Notes: generated by a model from the letters alone, not told the origin. Positions 9,278-18,556 are shown, counted from the first letter of the stretch. The stretch is DNA of 64,000 nucleotides from Gemmataceae bacterium (GCA_019636445.1 JAHBXO010000008.1:62001-126000); one strand, 5' to 3'. Made by a program: numbers and translations.

Positions 9278-10612
9278 CTAAACTTTCAACTCGTCCGGCA
9301 TCTCGCCGCTGTAGCTGGCCCACAGCGCGTCCACCGGGTGGGCGCACCACACGTCGGGCACCACGCTCTTCAAATGCCGGGCGATCTGCATCAGGCAACC
9401 GACGTTGCCGATGAATACCGCCTTCGCGCCGGTGGTGCGGATGTTCTCCGCCTTGCGGTCGCCGAGTTTCCCGGCCATCTCCGGCTGCGTCAGGTTGTAG
9501 CTGCCGGCCGCGCCGCAGCAGAGTTCGCTCTCGCCCAGCGGCACCAGCTTCATGCCCGGAATCAGTTCCAGCAGGCTCCGCGGCTGCTTCTGGATCTGCT
9601 GCGCGTGCCGGAGGTGGCAGGCGTCGTGGTATGTCGCGGTGATATTCAAGGGGTGCGTCGGTTTCACCGGGCCGAGGTCGTACAGGAACTCGCTGATGTC
9701 GCGGACCTTGGAATTGAACCGGACCGCGGCCTCTTCGGCCGGGTGGCCGTGCATCATGTGCGCATAGTCCTTGAGCATCGCCCCGCAGCCGGCGGCGTTC
9801 GTCACGATCGCGTCGAGATCGTCCGGCATGCCGTTTCCGAACCCGAAGATCTCGCAGTTCTTCGCGGCGAGTTCGCGCGCCTGGGGTTCCATCGCGCTGT
9901 GATAGTGCAGGGCACCGCAGCACTGCTGGGCACGGGGAATCCAGACTTCGACGCCGTTCTTCTGGAGGACGCGGGCGGTATTGAGCTGGGTGCCGGGATA
10001 GAGCGCGTCCGCGACGCAGCCGAGGAAGAGGCCGACGCGGGCGCGGCGTTTTCCCTCGGCCGGCAGCACTTCGGGCAGGCTCCCGTAGTGCGGCTTCAGT
10101 TTCGGCAGCATCGCCTTCATGCGGCGCAAGGACGGCGGTAGCAGCTTCGTCAAGCCGACGGTTTCGGCGAGCCAGTCCAGACCGGAGATTTGTGCGAGCC
10201 GCGCCGGCGCGAGCGCGAGCCGGGTGCGCAGACGCGAGGGGAAGATGCGAAAGAGCATGAAGCGCTGAAGCGCGTTCAGGTTCGCGGCGGACCGGCCCGG
10301 CTCCTTCTCTTCCATGTGGACGCGGAACGGCTCGATGAGCTTGCCGTACTGCACGCCGGACGGGCAGGCGGTTTCGCAGGCCCGGCAGTTCAGGCAGAGA
10401 TCGAGGTGCCCTTTCACGGTGTCGTCGAGTTTCAGGGCGCCGTCGATCACCTGACGCATGAGATAGATGCGCCCGCGCGGCGAATCGGCCTCGTTCCCGG
10501 TCTCGACGTAAGTGGGGCAGCTCGCGGTACAAAGGCCGCAGTGCACGCAATCGAGAACGAGTTCGTAATCGAGATTCGGTTTTCCGTCGGCGAGCGGCAG
10601 TGCGGTGGCCAT
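9278..10612 (-). CDS. glcF: Glycolate oxidase iron-sulfur subunit GlcF
   Basis: A 444-residue two-cluster Fe-S protein of the GlcF/CCG family, which moves electrons from glycolate (or lactate) oxidation to the quinone pool. The N-terminal half has two 4Fe-4S motifs, CVHCGLCTASCP and CLNCRACETACP. The C-terminal half has two Cys-rich CCG repeats, QQCCGALHYH and ELCCGAAGSYN. Length fits the family (about 400-440). The FAD subunits GlcD and GlcE are not next to it; the neighbours are lepB and a secreted hydrolase-like gene on the same strand. GlcF is the best call, but a generic CCG-domain heterodisulfide-type protein cannot be excluded. Confidence 0.85.
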   Translation of the reverse strand: MATALPLADGKPNLDYELVLDCVHCGLCTASCPTYVETGNEADSPRGRIYLMRQVIDGALKLDDTVKGHLDLCLNCRACETACPSGVQYGKLIEPFRVHMEEKEPGRSAANLNALQRFMLFRIFPSRLRTRLALAPARLAQISGLDWLAETVGLTKLLPPSLRRMKAMLPKLKPHYGSLPEVLPAEGKRRARVGLFLGCVADALYPGTQLNTARVLQKNGVEVWIPRAQQCCGALHYHSAMEPQARELAAKNCEIFGFGNGMPDDLDAIVTNAAGCGAMLKDYAHMMHGHPAEEAAVRFNSKVRDISEFLYDLGPVKPTHPLNITATYHDACHLRHAQQIQKQPRSLLELIPGMKLVPLGESELCCGAAGSYNLTQPEMAGKLGDRKAENIRTTGAKAVFIGNVGCLMQIARHLKSVVPDVWCAHPVDALWASYSGEMPDELKV

Positions 10613-10692
10613 GGAGCGTATCGGTGGGTGCGGTGGGCGTGTTCGGGAATTGTAGGGAATGATCGACCGATGGCGGTGGGACAGGCCCTCCG

Positions 10693-13566
10693 CTATCGGG
10701 TCGCCATCTCTTCGATGCGCACGTCGTCGAAGTAGGCTTCGCCGAAGCCGGTGAGAGCGAACGTGACGGCGAGCTTCCCGTTCGCGGGCACCTGTCGGTA
10801 CAGGTAGTACTGCCGCCAGCCGCCGCCGTAAAGGCGCACGGAGAGCGGTTCGCTGCCGGCGCTATCGAAGACGAGCGCGCCGTCGGCGGTCGCGCCGACG
10901 TTCGCCTTGGCCCAGAAACCGATCCGCGCCCAACTCCCCGGCGGCAGGTCGACCGCGGGCGTATCCACCGCCAGCGACACACGCTCGAGCGCGACCGGGG
11001 GACGATAGTCTTTCGCGGCGTTCGCCGGCCGCTTTGGCGTGACTTCGAGTTTGAGGCAGTGTTTGCCGAGCGACTGGCCGGACGCGGCACCGGCGCGAAT
11101 CCGGTCGTCCACGGCGACGATGGCGGCGACCGGCGTCGCGGGATCGAGGTGCGTCTCGCGTGCGGTCCAACCGGGCAGCGAGCCGACGGCGGCACCGCGG
11201 GCGGGCGGATCCTGGCTGAGTTCGAAGGTGCCGTTGCGGAGGACGTTGCCGCCGGGCCGCGCGGACCGCATGCGGGCGGCGAGTTCCCAGTGCTGGGGCA
11301 GGGTGTAGAAGCCGATGGCGTAGGGGCTGGCGGTCGGCGCGCTCAGGCCGGCGGTCGCGTTGCGCCAGTGTTCGCGCATGATGATGCGCAGCGGTCGGAG
11401 TGCCGCGCGGGCATCGCGATAGGACACATCGGGTTGGTTGTTGGCCATCGCCTTGGCGGAGCGTTCCAGCGATTGCCGGGCCTGAGTGAACAGGTCGTCC
11501 GCGCCGCGGACGGGCGGGGCGACGCCGGCGAGCTGGTCGTGCACGCCGCGGACTTTCTCATGGATCTCGCGCGCCTGTTCGAGGGCGAGCTGGGCGGCGC
11601 GTTTCGCGGAGCCGTTGCGGATGTTGTCCTGCCAGCGGACGACGAGGCCATCGGGCGCGAGGTCGTTGGTGAAGACGACGGCGGCGGTGAGGTCGAATTT
11701 GGGAATCGTGATTTCGACGCCGCCGGGGACGGCGCGGACGCCGCCGGTGGAGCGCAGGTTCTCGAAGGTCGCGGGGGTGAGCAGCCACGGGTCCGCGCCG
11801 TCGGGCACGAGGGGCACGACGATTTTCAGGCCGTCGACGGCGCCCTGATCGGGGCAGTGCTGCGAGCCGTTACCGATCCAGACCGGCATCGCGACGATCC
11901 CCTTTTTGCCGCGGATGACCGCGGCCTTCACGGAGGGGTGCGACGTGTTCACCCACATCGTCTTTTCGTCGTCGGCGCCGAAGAGGACCGGTTCGAGCAG
12001 TTCGATCTCGGTGTTGAGCAAGTAGAGTTCGATCATCCGGTCGCGGCCGATCGCGCCGTATTCGGGCGAGAGGAATTGATCCGTCCAGAAACCGAGGCCG
12101 CGATAGCCGGACGCGAGGCCGAGGTAGGTGAGTAGTCGGATCTGTTCCGGCTGCGGGCCGAGGGGGAAATCGAGTTTCTCCGGGTTCGGCCGACCGGTGG
12201 CGAGGGCCAGGTACCAGTCGGGCATGTGGGTCTGCACCCAGGTCCACATCAGTTTGCCGGGCGAGGTGAGGGCGCGGCGTTGGAGGAGCCATTCGCGGTA
12301 TTTGTCGAGTTCGAGGCTGGTGAAGAGCGGCCAGCGATGGGAGCCGATGACGTCGAGGTACTCGGAGTAGGCGGAGTAGCCGTCCCAGAGGTCCACGGCA
12401 CGGGGCCGGCGGGGATCGTATTCGCGGAGGATGTCGGCGGTGCGCGCGACCTGGCGGAGTTGTTCGGTGGTGCGGCCGGCGCCGAGGTCCCACATCAACA
12501 CGCCGTCGCCGGAGCGGAAGCGGCGGAAGTGTTCGACCATGCGGTCGGCGTCGCGGCCGACGTTGGCGGCCGTGTCGGTCCCCACTTCACCCGTGCCGAG
12601 CACCGGAACTTCCGCGATGACCATGAACGAATGGTTCACCACCGCGTCGTCCACCAGGGCCGCGTCCACGTTGGCCGGAAAGGCGATCGCGTTGAAGTTG
12701 AAGTCGCGCAGCCCCTTGAGCGATTGCCCCGCGTGGCGGACGGCGCGCAGGAAGAACGGCCGCTTGTCGATGAGGATGCGCCCGGCCACGAACTCGACGG
12801 CATACGGATGCGCGACCTCGGCCGGCAGAGTCCCCGGGATCGTGGAATTCTTGGCGCGGCTGACCGGACGGCCGATCCCCTTCAGCGGCTTCCGGGGGTC
12901 CGGCGTGCACGGGCCGATATCCAGATCGTCGATCCAGACTTCGCTCGGTCCGGGGCCCGAATAGACGTTCAGCACCAACCGGTCGATATAGGCGTCGGTC
13001 GGGTCGATCTCGCGGCCGAGTTGCGCCCGCAGCACCGGCAGCACTTTCTTGAGCGCATCCGCGGGTTTGCCCAGCGTCAGCCGGTGCCACGAGCGCACGC
13101 GTTCCTCCGGGTAGGTATCGCCGACGATCAGCGTCGTCAGCATCGCCTCCGGCGTCTTCGGGTCGCGTTCCTTCGGCAGCACCACACGGGCTCGCAGTTG
13201 GATGCCAGCGCGGAAGCTTTTCACCCACACGCTCGCCGTCGAGTCTTCGCCGGTGGTCGGTTTGATCGGACAGGGGGGCGTGTCGTAGACGTAATGCACG
13301 AATTCCGAATCGGCCTTGCCCGGGTTCGGCTGGCATTCGATCTTCAGATATTCGGACGACGGCGCGTTGAAATAGGAATTCGCGACGATGCGATGGTCCT
13401 TCTCTTCGACCTTTTGATTCGTGTCGGCGAGGACCCACGCCGGTTCGCGTCCGGCGAATCCATCCCGGTGGACCTGCCCGCGCGTCGCGTCCGGGGCCTG
13501 CGCGGCCACCCACGCCGCCAGACCGATGGTCAGCCCCGCGATTCCGACAACGACGCACCTGCGCAT
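10693..13566 (-). CDS. Secreted TIM-barrel (beta-galactosidase-like) hypothetical protein
   Basis: About 957 residues. The ATG at 13564-13566 was chosen since it begins a signal peptide (MRRCVVVGIAGLTIGLAAWV); the longer frame to 13860 would run through the opposite-strand small basic protein gene. An N-terminal beta-sandwich ends in EVWIDDLDIG. A middle region (VEFVAGRILIDKRPFFLRAV, then a barrel-like alternation) resembles the start of glycoside hydrolases of the beta-galactosidase fold. A C-terminal carbohydrate-binding-like sandwich ends in AYFDDVRIEEM. I cannot point to paired catalytic acids, so enzymatic activity is not claimed. It is transcribed away from 13745. Confidence 0.6.
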   Translation of the reverse strand: MRRCVVVGIAGLTIGLAAWVAAQAPDATRGQVHRDGFAGREPAWVLADTNQKVEEKDHRIVANSYFNAPSSEYLKIECQPNPGKADSEFVHYVYDTPPCPIKPTTGEDSTASVWVKSFRAGIQLRARVVLPKERDPKTPEAMLTTLIVGDTYPEERVRSWHRLTLGKPADALKKVLPVLRAQLGREIDPTDAYIDRLVLNVYSGPGPSEVWIDDLDIGPCTPDPRKPLKGIGRPVSRAKNSTIPGTLPAEVAHPYAVEFVAGRILIDKRPFFLRAVRHAGQSLKGLRDFNFNAIAFPANVDAALVDDAVVNHSFMVIAEVPVLGTGEVGTDTAANVGRDADRMVEHFRRFRSGDGVLMWDLGAGRTTEQLRQVARTADILREYDPRRPRAVDLWDGYSAYSEYLDVIGSHRWPLFTSLELDKYREWLLQRRALTSPGKLMWTWVQTHMPDWYLALATGRPNPEKLDFPLGPQPEQIRLLTYLGLASGYRGLGFWTDQFLSPEYGAIGRDRMIELYLLNTEIELLEPVLFGADDEKTMWVNTSHPSVKAAVIRGKKGIVAMPVWIGNGSQHCPDQGAVDGLKIVVPLVPDGADPWLLTPATFENLRSTGGVRAVPGGVEITIPKFDLTAAVVFTNDLAPDGLVVRWQDNIRNGSAKRAAQLALEQAREIHEKVRGVHDQLAGVAPPVRGADDLFTQARQSLERSAKAMANNQPDVSYRDARAALRPLRIIMREHWRNATAGLSAPTASPYAIGFYTLPQHWELAARMRSARPGGNVLRNGTFELSQDPPARGAAVGSLPGWTARETHLDPATPVAAIVAVDDRIRAGAASGQSLGKHCLKLEVTPKRPANAAKDYRPPVALERVSLAVDTPAVDLPPGSWARIGFWAKANVGATADGALVFDSAGSEPLSVRLYGGGWRQYYLYRQVPANGKLAVTFALTGFGEAYFDDVRIEEMATR

Positions 13567-13744
13567 GGGACCGCTCCGGACGGAAAAACCCGCCGATCCT
13601 ATACCCTCCCCGGCCGTTCGGCGAAAGCCGAACTCCGACGTTTTGACGGACCGGGTGGACACCCCGGTGCTGCGCCGTATCATGCCAGTTCCGCCGGCGC
13701 GCCCGCGCCCGGCCACCGAATCACCCGAATCCTCGGTTGTAGCC
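13567..13744. promoter_or_regulatory. Divergent intergenic region
   Basis: The 178 bp between the secreted TIM-barrel-like gene (minus) and the small basic protein gene (plus) must hold both promoters. I see no clear -35/-10 pair and no Shine-Dalgarno before 13745, as is common in planctomycetes. Confidence 0.4.
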
Positions 13745-13981
13745 ATGTCCATCGACAAGAGCCTGAAGCGCAAGGGCGGCATGACCCGCACCCGCTGCGT
13801 CATGAAGCGATCGGAACGCATCCTGAAGATGATGGCGGATGGAAAGTGGTCCGACGCCAACAGCCCTTACGGGCTGCCCAAGACGCGCGTCATCAAGGTC
13901 GCCATCAAGAAGAAGGCCAAGAAGGAAGCCGCCGAAGGCGATGCTGCCGCTGCGCCGGCCGCCGCCGCCGCCAAGAAGTAA
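13745..13981 (+). CDS. PVC small basic protein
   Basis: A 78-residue, very basic protein beginning MSIDKSLKRKGGMTRTRC, followed by VMKRSERILKMM and a central YGLPKTRVIKVAIKKKAKKE, then an Ala-rich tail ending in AAAKK. This matches the small basic protein conserved in Planctomycetes, Verrucomicrobia and Chlamydiae, whose function is unproven; its charge suggests binding to RNA or the ribosome. The start is set by the conserved N-terminus; the longer in-frame extension to 13421 overlaps the opposite gene. A strong hairpin follows the stop. It supports placement of the host in the PVC superphylum. Confidence 0.85.
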   Translation: MSIDKSLKRKGGMTRTRCVMKRSERILKMMADGKWSDANSPYGLPKTRVIKVAIKKKAKKEAAEGDAAAAPAAAAAKK

Positions 13982-14009
13982 TCCGCCGGCCCCCAGGCCG
14001 ATCCGTACA

Positions 14010-14040
14010 ACAGACCGCGACGCGGACCGTCGCGGTCTGT
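14010..14040 (+). terminator. Intrinsic-type terminator after the small basic protein gene
   Basis: A 13-bp perfect stem (14010-14022 with 14028-14040, arm ACAGACCGCGACG) with a 5-nt loop, followed by the moderately T-rich TCATTTCTTCC. It lies 28 bp after the stop codon and before folK. Confidence 0.75.
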
Positions 14041-14065
14041 TCATTTCTTCCACCGGCCGGACCCC

Positions 14066-15352
14066 ATGCCTTTCATCCCCATCGCCCTCGGCAGCAACCT
14101 CGGCGACCGGCGCGGCTTCCTCGACGCCGCGATCCGCCGGCTCCGCGCCGAACCGGGAATCCGCGTCGTCGCCGTGTCCCCCTACTACGACACGCCCCCC
14201 GTCGGCGGCACGCTCGAGTCCGAAAACTACCTCAACGCCGCCGCCCTGCTCGAAACCGAACTGCCGCCCCAGACCGTCCTCCGAACCTTGCTGGAAATCG
14301 AACTCCAGTTCGGGCGACAACGATCCGCGACCGCACGCAGTGCCGGCCTGTACGACCCCCGCACACTCGACCTCGATCTGTTGCTCTATGGCGAACAAAT
14401 CTGGGATTCGCCCGAATTGATCCTGCCCCACCCGCGCATGCACGAACGGTCGTTCGTCCTGAAGCCGCTCGCCGACATCGCGCCGGACATGATTCATCCG
14501 GTCCTGCGGCGAACCGTGGCGAACCTGCTCGCGGATCGACCGGCCGAGGAACGCGACGCCGTCCGCGTGCCCGCGCAGCCCGCCGGCGCGGAACGCCGTC
14601 AGTTCGAGCACGTCCGCGTCCTCGTCACGGGGTCCACCAGCGGCATCGGCCGCGCCATCGCCACCGCCTTCGCCGAACGCGGCGCCGACGTCATCGTCCA
14701 CGGCTACCGCTCGCGCGAGACCGCCGACATGGTCGCCCAGCAACTCCGCATCCACGGCGGCGACTGCCGCGCCGTCCTCGCCGACCTTCGCCAACCCTCC
14801 GAAGTCGACCGCCTCGCCAAGGAATCCTGGGACGTGCTCGGCGACGGCCTCGGCGTGCTCGTCTGCAACGCCGGCGCCGACACCCTGACCGGTCCCGGGG
14901 CCGCGATGTCCTTCGACGGCAAGCTCGACGCCCTGTTGCAAGTGGACCTGAAAGCGACGATGCGGCTCGCCCGCGCCGTCGGCGACAAGATGAAGCTCAT
15001 GGGTCGCGGCGTCATCCTCACCATGGGCTGGGACCAGGCCGAGACGGGCATGGAGGGCGACAGCGGTCAACTCTTCGCCGCCGTGAAGGGCGCGATCATG
15101 GCGTTCTCGCGCAGCCTCGCCGTCAGCCTCGCACCCCACGTGCGCGTCAACTGCATCGCGCCCGGCTGGATCCGCACCGCCTGGGGCGAGACCGCCACGC
15201 CGGCCTGGCAGGAGCGCGTCCGCCGCGAAACTCCCCAAAAGGTCTGGGGACTGCCCGACGACGTCGCCGCCGCCGCCGCCTGGCTCGCGTCGCCCGGGGC
15301 ATCCTTCATCACCGGCCAGACACTCGCCGTCAACGGCGGCGCCATCCGCTGA
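14066..15352 (+). CDS. folK: HPPK (FolK) fused to a short-chain dehydrogenase/reductase domain
   Basis: A 428-residue two-domain protein. Residues 1-160 are 6-hydroxymethyl-7,8-dihydropterin pyrophosphokinase (folate synthesis), with IALGSNLGDR, NYLNAAALLET, LYDPRTLDLDLLLYG and LILPHPRMHERSFVL. After a short linker, residues 181-428 are an SDR domain with the NAD(P) motif TGSTSGIGRA and VCNAG. The catalytic YxxxK is Phe337-AAV-Lys341, and the usual Ser position is occupied by GWDQ. Pteridine reductases (FolM/PTR1) are SDRs, so a reductase role in the same pathway is an inference, but loss of the Tyr questions ordinary activity. The rhodanese gene starts 7 bp after the stop. Confidence 0.85.
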   Translation: MPFIPIALGSNLGDRRGFLDAAIRRLRAEPGIRVVAVSPYYDTPPVGGTLESENYLNAAALLETELPPQTVLRTLLEIELQFGRQRSATARSAGLYDPRTLDLDLLLYGEQIWDSPELILPHPRMHERSFVLKPLADIAPDMIHPVLRRTVANLLADRPAEERDAVRVPAQPAGAERRQFEHVRVLVTGSTSGIGRAIATAFAERGADVIVHGYRSRETADMVAQQLRIHGGDCRAVLADLRQPSEVDRLAKESWDVLGDGLGVLVCNAGADTLTGPGAAMSFDGKLDALLQVDLKATMRLARAVGDKMKLMGRGVILTMGWDQAETGMEGDSGQLFAAVKGAIMAFSRSLAVSLAPHVRVNCIAPGWIRTAWGETATPAWQERVRRETPQKVWGLPDDVAAAAAWLASPGASFITGQTLAVNGGAIR

Positions 15353-15359
15353 TTCCCAT

Positions 15360-15686
15360 ATGATCCCGCAAATCCACCCGAACGACGTGAAAGCGAAGCT
15401 CGACGCCGGCGAACCGGTCGTCCTGCTCGACGTGCGCCAGCCGAACGAATACGCGTACTGCCGACTGGAACCGAGCGAGCACATTCCGCTGCACGAATTG
15501 CCGGGGCGATGGGAGGAACTGGACGTGCCGGCCGACGCGCTCGTCGTGGTCTACTGCCACCACGGCGTCCGCAGCCTGAGCGGCGCCGCGATCCTGATGC
15601 AGGCCGGCATCAAAAACGTCGCCTCGATGTCCGGCGGCATCGAGGCGTGGAGCCTGCTCGTCGATCCGACCGTGCGGCGCTATTGA
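15360..15686 (+). CDS. Single-domain rhodanese-like sulfurtransferase
   Basis: A 108-residue protein with one rhodanese domain: LLDVRQPNEYAYC near the start, active-site loop CHHGVRS with the catalytic Cys, and SGGIEAWS near the end. Such proteins carry sulfane sulfur (thiosulfate or persulfide to an acceptor) in the cytoplasm. The gene starts 7 bp after the folK-SDR stop, so the two are probably one transcript, though no functional link is obvious. Its 3' end overlaps the converging C45 gene by 7 bp. No Shine-Dalgarno is visible before the ATG. Confidence 0.85.
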   Translation: MIPQIHPNDVKAKLDAGEPVVLLDVRQPNEYAYCRLEPSEHIPLHELPGRWEELDVPADALVVVYCHHGVRSLSGAAILMQAGIKNVASMSGGIEAWSLLVDPTVRRY

Positions 15687-16837
15687 GCCTTCGTCGATTG
15701 TTCGCCCTTGAACAGCTTGCCCAGGTCCAGCGTCGTCGCCTTCATCACCGTCGCGCTCTTCACCGTATCGCCGAGCTTCAGGTGCAGCATCCGCGCCTTC
15801 GGCTCGAAGACCATCGCCTGCAGCGTGAACTTCCCGGCGTTCACCGCGTGCAGGCTCTGGAAGACATCCTCGATTCCGAGTTTCTCCTCGGTGCCTTGCA
15901 GCGCCTCCAGCTTCGGCAGCCGGTCGCACTTCTGGCCGATCCCCAATTCGTCCGTGCAGAAGTGGTTCGTGCAGCAGCAGACATCGTTTTTCGCCTTCCG
16001 CGCCACGATCGTCTTCGGCGTGATCTCGAACACCGCCCCGCCCTTCGCGTCGCACGCCGTCATGCACGAGGTCGACGTCCGTTCCGCCTTCCGTAACAGC
16101 GCCTCGGCCTCCGCAACGGTCGAGCATTCCTCCAGCACGCGCCGGAACAGTGCCAATGTCGGCGTCCCCTTCCAGTTGAAGCTCGGCTTGTCCTTCGATT
16201 GCTTCAGGTGGATCTCGTTGATCGTCACCGCCAGGCCGTCCTCGTTCATCCCGCTCACGCACCCCGACAGCGGGCTGATGGTGATCGTCGCGAACGCCTT
16301 CTTCCCCTTCGGCTTCCAGACCACCACCAGGGTGTGCCGGTCGATCCCCTTCGAATTCATCCAGTCGAAGTTCCGCGCGAAGATCGTATTGCCGGTGGCG
16401 CTGCGCCCCGGCTCCACGATCACCGTCGAGCAACCCATCCCGCTCGACAAGTCGTACACCGTGTTCGCGAAGTAGAGCAGGTCCGGCTCACGGCCCGCCG
16501 CCTTGGCCGCCGCGTCCATCTCGGTCAGGTGGTCCTTCGGCAGGTTCTTCTTCAGTTGCTTCGAGAGCACCTTGATCCCCTCGAAGGCCTCCTCCTGCTT
16601 CGTGTCCTTGAGGAACTGCGCCAGCAGGGCGTCGATACCCGGCGCGTTCTTGATGGCGAGCACGCCGAACTGCTCGCCGATCTCTTCCGGCGCGCCCTGC
16701 ACGGTGAGCACCGGCAGCCCCGCGACGTGTGCAAGCTTGCCGCCCTTGTGCGTGGCTTCGGGGAACGTGGGCGCTTGCGCGAGTGCGGCCGGAACGACGG
16801 CCAGCAGAAGCGCGAGGACCAGGAATCGGCGGAGCAT
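15680..16837 (-). CDS. Secreted C45-type autoproteolytic acyltransferase/hydrolase
   Basis: A 385-residue protein with signal peptide MLRRFLVLALLLAVVPAALA. It resembles the Ntn-hydrolase family C45 (isopenicillin N acyltransferase-like). The probable processing site and nucleophile is Cys136 in SSGMGCSTV, followed by ARNFDW and a conserved NEDGLAVTINEIH. If active, it would cut itself before Cys136 and hydrolyse or transfer an acyl group from an amide. Substrate unknown. The DVCCCTNHFC cluster at about 288-297 is unusual and could form disulfides. It converges on the rhodanese gene with a 7-bp overlap. Confidence 0.8.
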   Translation of the reverse strand: MLRRFLVLALLLAVVPAALAQAPTFPEATHKGGKLAHVAGLPVLTVQGAPEEIGEQFGVLAIKNAPGIDALLAQFLKDTKQEEAFEGIKVLSKQLKKNLPKDHLTEMDAAAKAAGREPDLLYFANTVYDLSSGMGCSTVIVEPGRSATGNTIFARNFDWMNSKGIDRHTLVVVWKPKGKKAFATITISPLSGCVSGMNEDGLAVTINEIHLKQSKDKPSFNWKGTPTLALFRRVLEECSTVAEAEALLRKAERTSTSCMTACDAKGGAVFEITPKTIVARKAKNDVCCCTNHFCTDELGIGQKCDRLPKLEALQGTEEKLGIEDVFQSLHAVNAGKFTLQAMVFEPKARMLHLKLGDTVKSATVMKATTLDLGKLFKGEQSTKAQ

Positions 16838-16918
16838 GGCGGAATCCGGGAAGGGGAAGTTGTGGACGATGATACGCTTGTACCCGAAATTGCACCACAG
16901 AGCAAGTTGGGAGTTCGG

Positions 16919-17296
16919 TCAACGGCTGCGGTAGAACGTCAGCCCGTTGCCATCGGGGTCGAAGAATGCGAATTCCCGCGTGCCCCACGGCGTGTCCCGC
17001 ACGGTTTTCCCTTCCGGCACGACGCCTTGCTTCTGGTACTCCTCGAAAAGCGCATCGGGGTTATCGACCACGAATCGCAGCATGAGCGTATCCGATTCGA
17101 GACTGCGGAAGTCGGCCGCGTCGTGCCACTGGAGGTGCAGTTCGACGCCGTTGCGATTCACGGCCGCATATCGGGGCGAAGCGGGATCGTCCGCGAACGA
17201 GCATCGAAACCCAAGGCGCTCGTAGAAGCGGATCGCCGCCGGCACGTCGCGCACGGGGAGCACGGGTTGGACGGCGTGGAACATGAGCGAGTACAT
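16919..17296 (-). CDS. VOC (glyoxalase/bleomycin-resistance-like) protein
   Basis: A 125-residue single-domain protein of the vicinal oxygen chelate superfamily, with QPVLPVRDVPAAIRFYERLGF at the start and FAFFDPDGNGLTFYR at the end. VOC members include glyoxalases, dioxygenases and antibiotic-binding proteins; the sequence does not say which. The ATG at 17296 has GAGAG at a suitable distance; an internal ATG at 17284 is possible. It lies 66 bp downstream of the Fic gene on the same strand and may be co-transcribed. Confidence 0.8.
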   Translation of the reverse strand: MYSLMFHAVQPVLPVRDVPAAIRFYERLGFRCSFADDPASPRYAAVNRNGVELHLQWHDAADFRSLESDTLMLRFVVDNPDALFEEYQKQGVVPEGKTVRDTPWGTREFAFFDPDGNGLTFYRSR

Positions 17297-17362
17297 TCGC
17301 GACTCTCAAACCTTTAACGATATCCGCGTCGTCGGTCGTCGCAACCAACCGCCCCTCGTTCG

Positions 17363-18556
17363 TCATGGCCGTGTCGTCGATTCTCTTGTATTCTCGCTGA
17401 ACAAATCGATGTAAGGCTGATACCGGAACAAACGATTGCGCGACTGGCCGGTGATCTCGCGGAGGATGCCTTGCTCGGTCATGCGGGCGACGAGCGTGTT
17501 CGCCGCTGGATAAGTCGTTCCAATTAGATCCTTGACATCCGCCACGGAGACGATCGGTCGTTCGTAAAGCGATTCCAACACTCGGTGGCCGTTGCCGGCG
17601 GCTCGCCCGAGATGATTCGCTATGATCTCCCGGTGCTGTTCCCTCAAAGCAAGAATGCGCCGGGCGGTGTCGGTCGCCTCGCGGCTGACCTCTTCGACGC
17701 CGCGCACGAAAAAGGCGAGCCACTCTTCCCACGCTCCCGCGTCGCGGACCGCTTGCAGTCGCTCGTAGTACTCCGCGCGGTGGCGCTTGAAGTAGTGGGA
17801 GAGATAGAGGACCGGCTTGAGCAGAACCTTTTGTTCGCAGAGCAGGAACGTGATGAGCAGTCGCCCGACGCGACCGTTCCCGTCCAGGAACGGGTGGATC
17901 GTCTCGAAATGAGCGTGGGCGATGCCGATTTTCACGAGGAGCGGCAAGGTCGATGGCGTGTGGATGAACCGCTCGAGATCGGCGAGCGCTCCGTGGACTT
18001 CGCCCGGCGGCGGCGGAACAAAGATCGCGTCGTGCAGCGTGCAGTTCGGCGGCCCGATCCAATTCTGAGACGTACGGAGATCGCCCGGCGTCAGATGCGA
18101 GCCGCGCACGCCGTCGAGGAGTTTCCCGTGAATCTCCCGGATCAGTCGAACGGAGACGGGTAACTCCGGCAAGCGCTTCAGGCCATGATTCATCGCCTCG
18201 ACGTAGTTCACGACTTCCGAGACGTCCAACGGCCGAGTGGACGAAAGGATCTTCGCCTCCGCCGAGAGCAGGTCTTGCAACGAGCTTTGGGTCCCCTCGA
18301 TCTGGCTGGAAAGCACCGCCTCTTTGCGAACGTACATGTACACGAACAGGTCGGGATTCGGTAGCGTTTGAATCGAACCGTCCAAGCGACCCAGCGCACG
18401 ATCCGCTTCGGACAATCTGACTTGGAGTTCCCCGTCGATTTGTATCGGCGGTTCCGGGGGAAGTTTCGCGGGTATGAACGCACGGTAGCCGGTCGGTTGA
18501 CCGATGTATCGACCGGCGCGTGTCGAGTGTCCAATTGTTGGGTTCGTCTGGGTCAT
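17363..18556 (-). CDS. Fic-domain AMP-transferase with C-terminal winged helix
   Basis: A 397-residue class II Fic protein. It has the N-terminal Fic domain, the inhibitory helix SSQIEGT (83-89), the active-site motif HPFLDGNGRVGR (from 221), and a C-terminal region (about 320-390, VADVKDLI, ANTLVARMTEQGIL) that looks like a winged helix-turn-helix. Fic proteins usually transfer AMP to protein hydroxyls; the inhibitory Glu keeps this form silent until relieved. The ATG at 18556 is preferred; a GTG at 18589 would add 11 residues. Two AAAGG-type palindromes sit 45-97 bp upstream, consistent with autoregulation by the C-terminal domain (inference). Confidence 0.88.
   Translation of the reverse strand: MTQTNPTIGHSTRAGRYIGQPTGYRAFIPAKLPPEPPIQIDGELQVRLSEADRALGRLDGSIQTLPNPDLFVYMYVRKEAVLSSQIEGTQSSLQDLLSAEAKILSSTRPLDVSEVVNYVEAMNHGLKRLPELPVSVRLIREIHGKLLDGVRGSHLTPGDLRTSQNWIGPPNCTLHDAIFVPPPPGEVHGALADLERFIHTPSTLPLLVKIGIAHAHFETIHPFLDGNGRVGRLLITFLLCEQKVLLKPVLYLSHYFKRHRAEYYERLQAVRDAGAWEEWLAFFVRGVEEVSREATDTARRILALREQHREIIANHLGRAAGNGHRVLESLYERPIVSVADVKDLIGTTYPAANTLVARMTEQGILREITGQSRNRLFRYQPYIDLFSENTRESTTRP

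Noticed and set aside
12226-15363. Open frame of 1045 codons on the plus strand
   Set aside because: It crosses the secreted TIM-barrel-like gene, the small basic protein gene and folK in other frames, is Arg/Pro/Ala-rich and has no recognisable domain; a shadow of GC-rich coding DNA.
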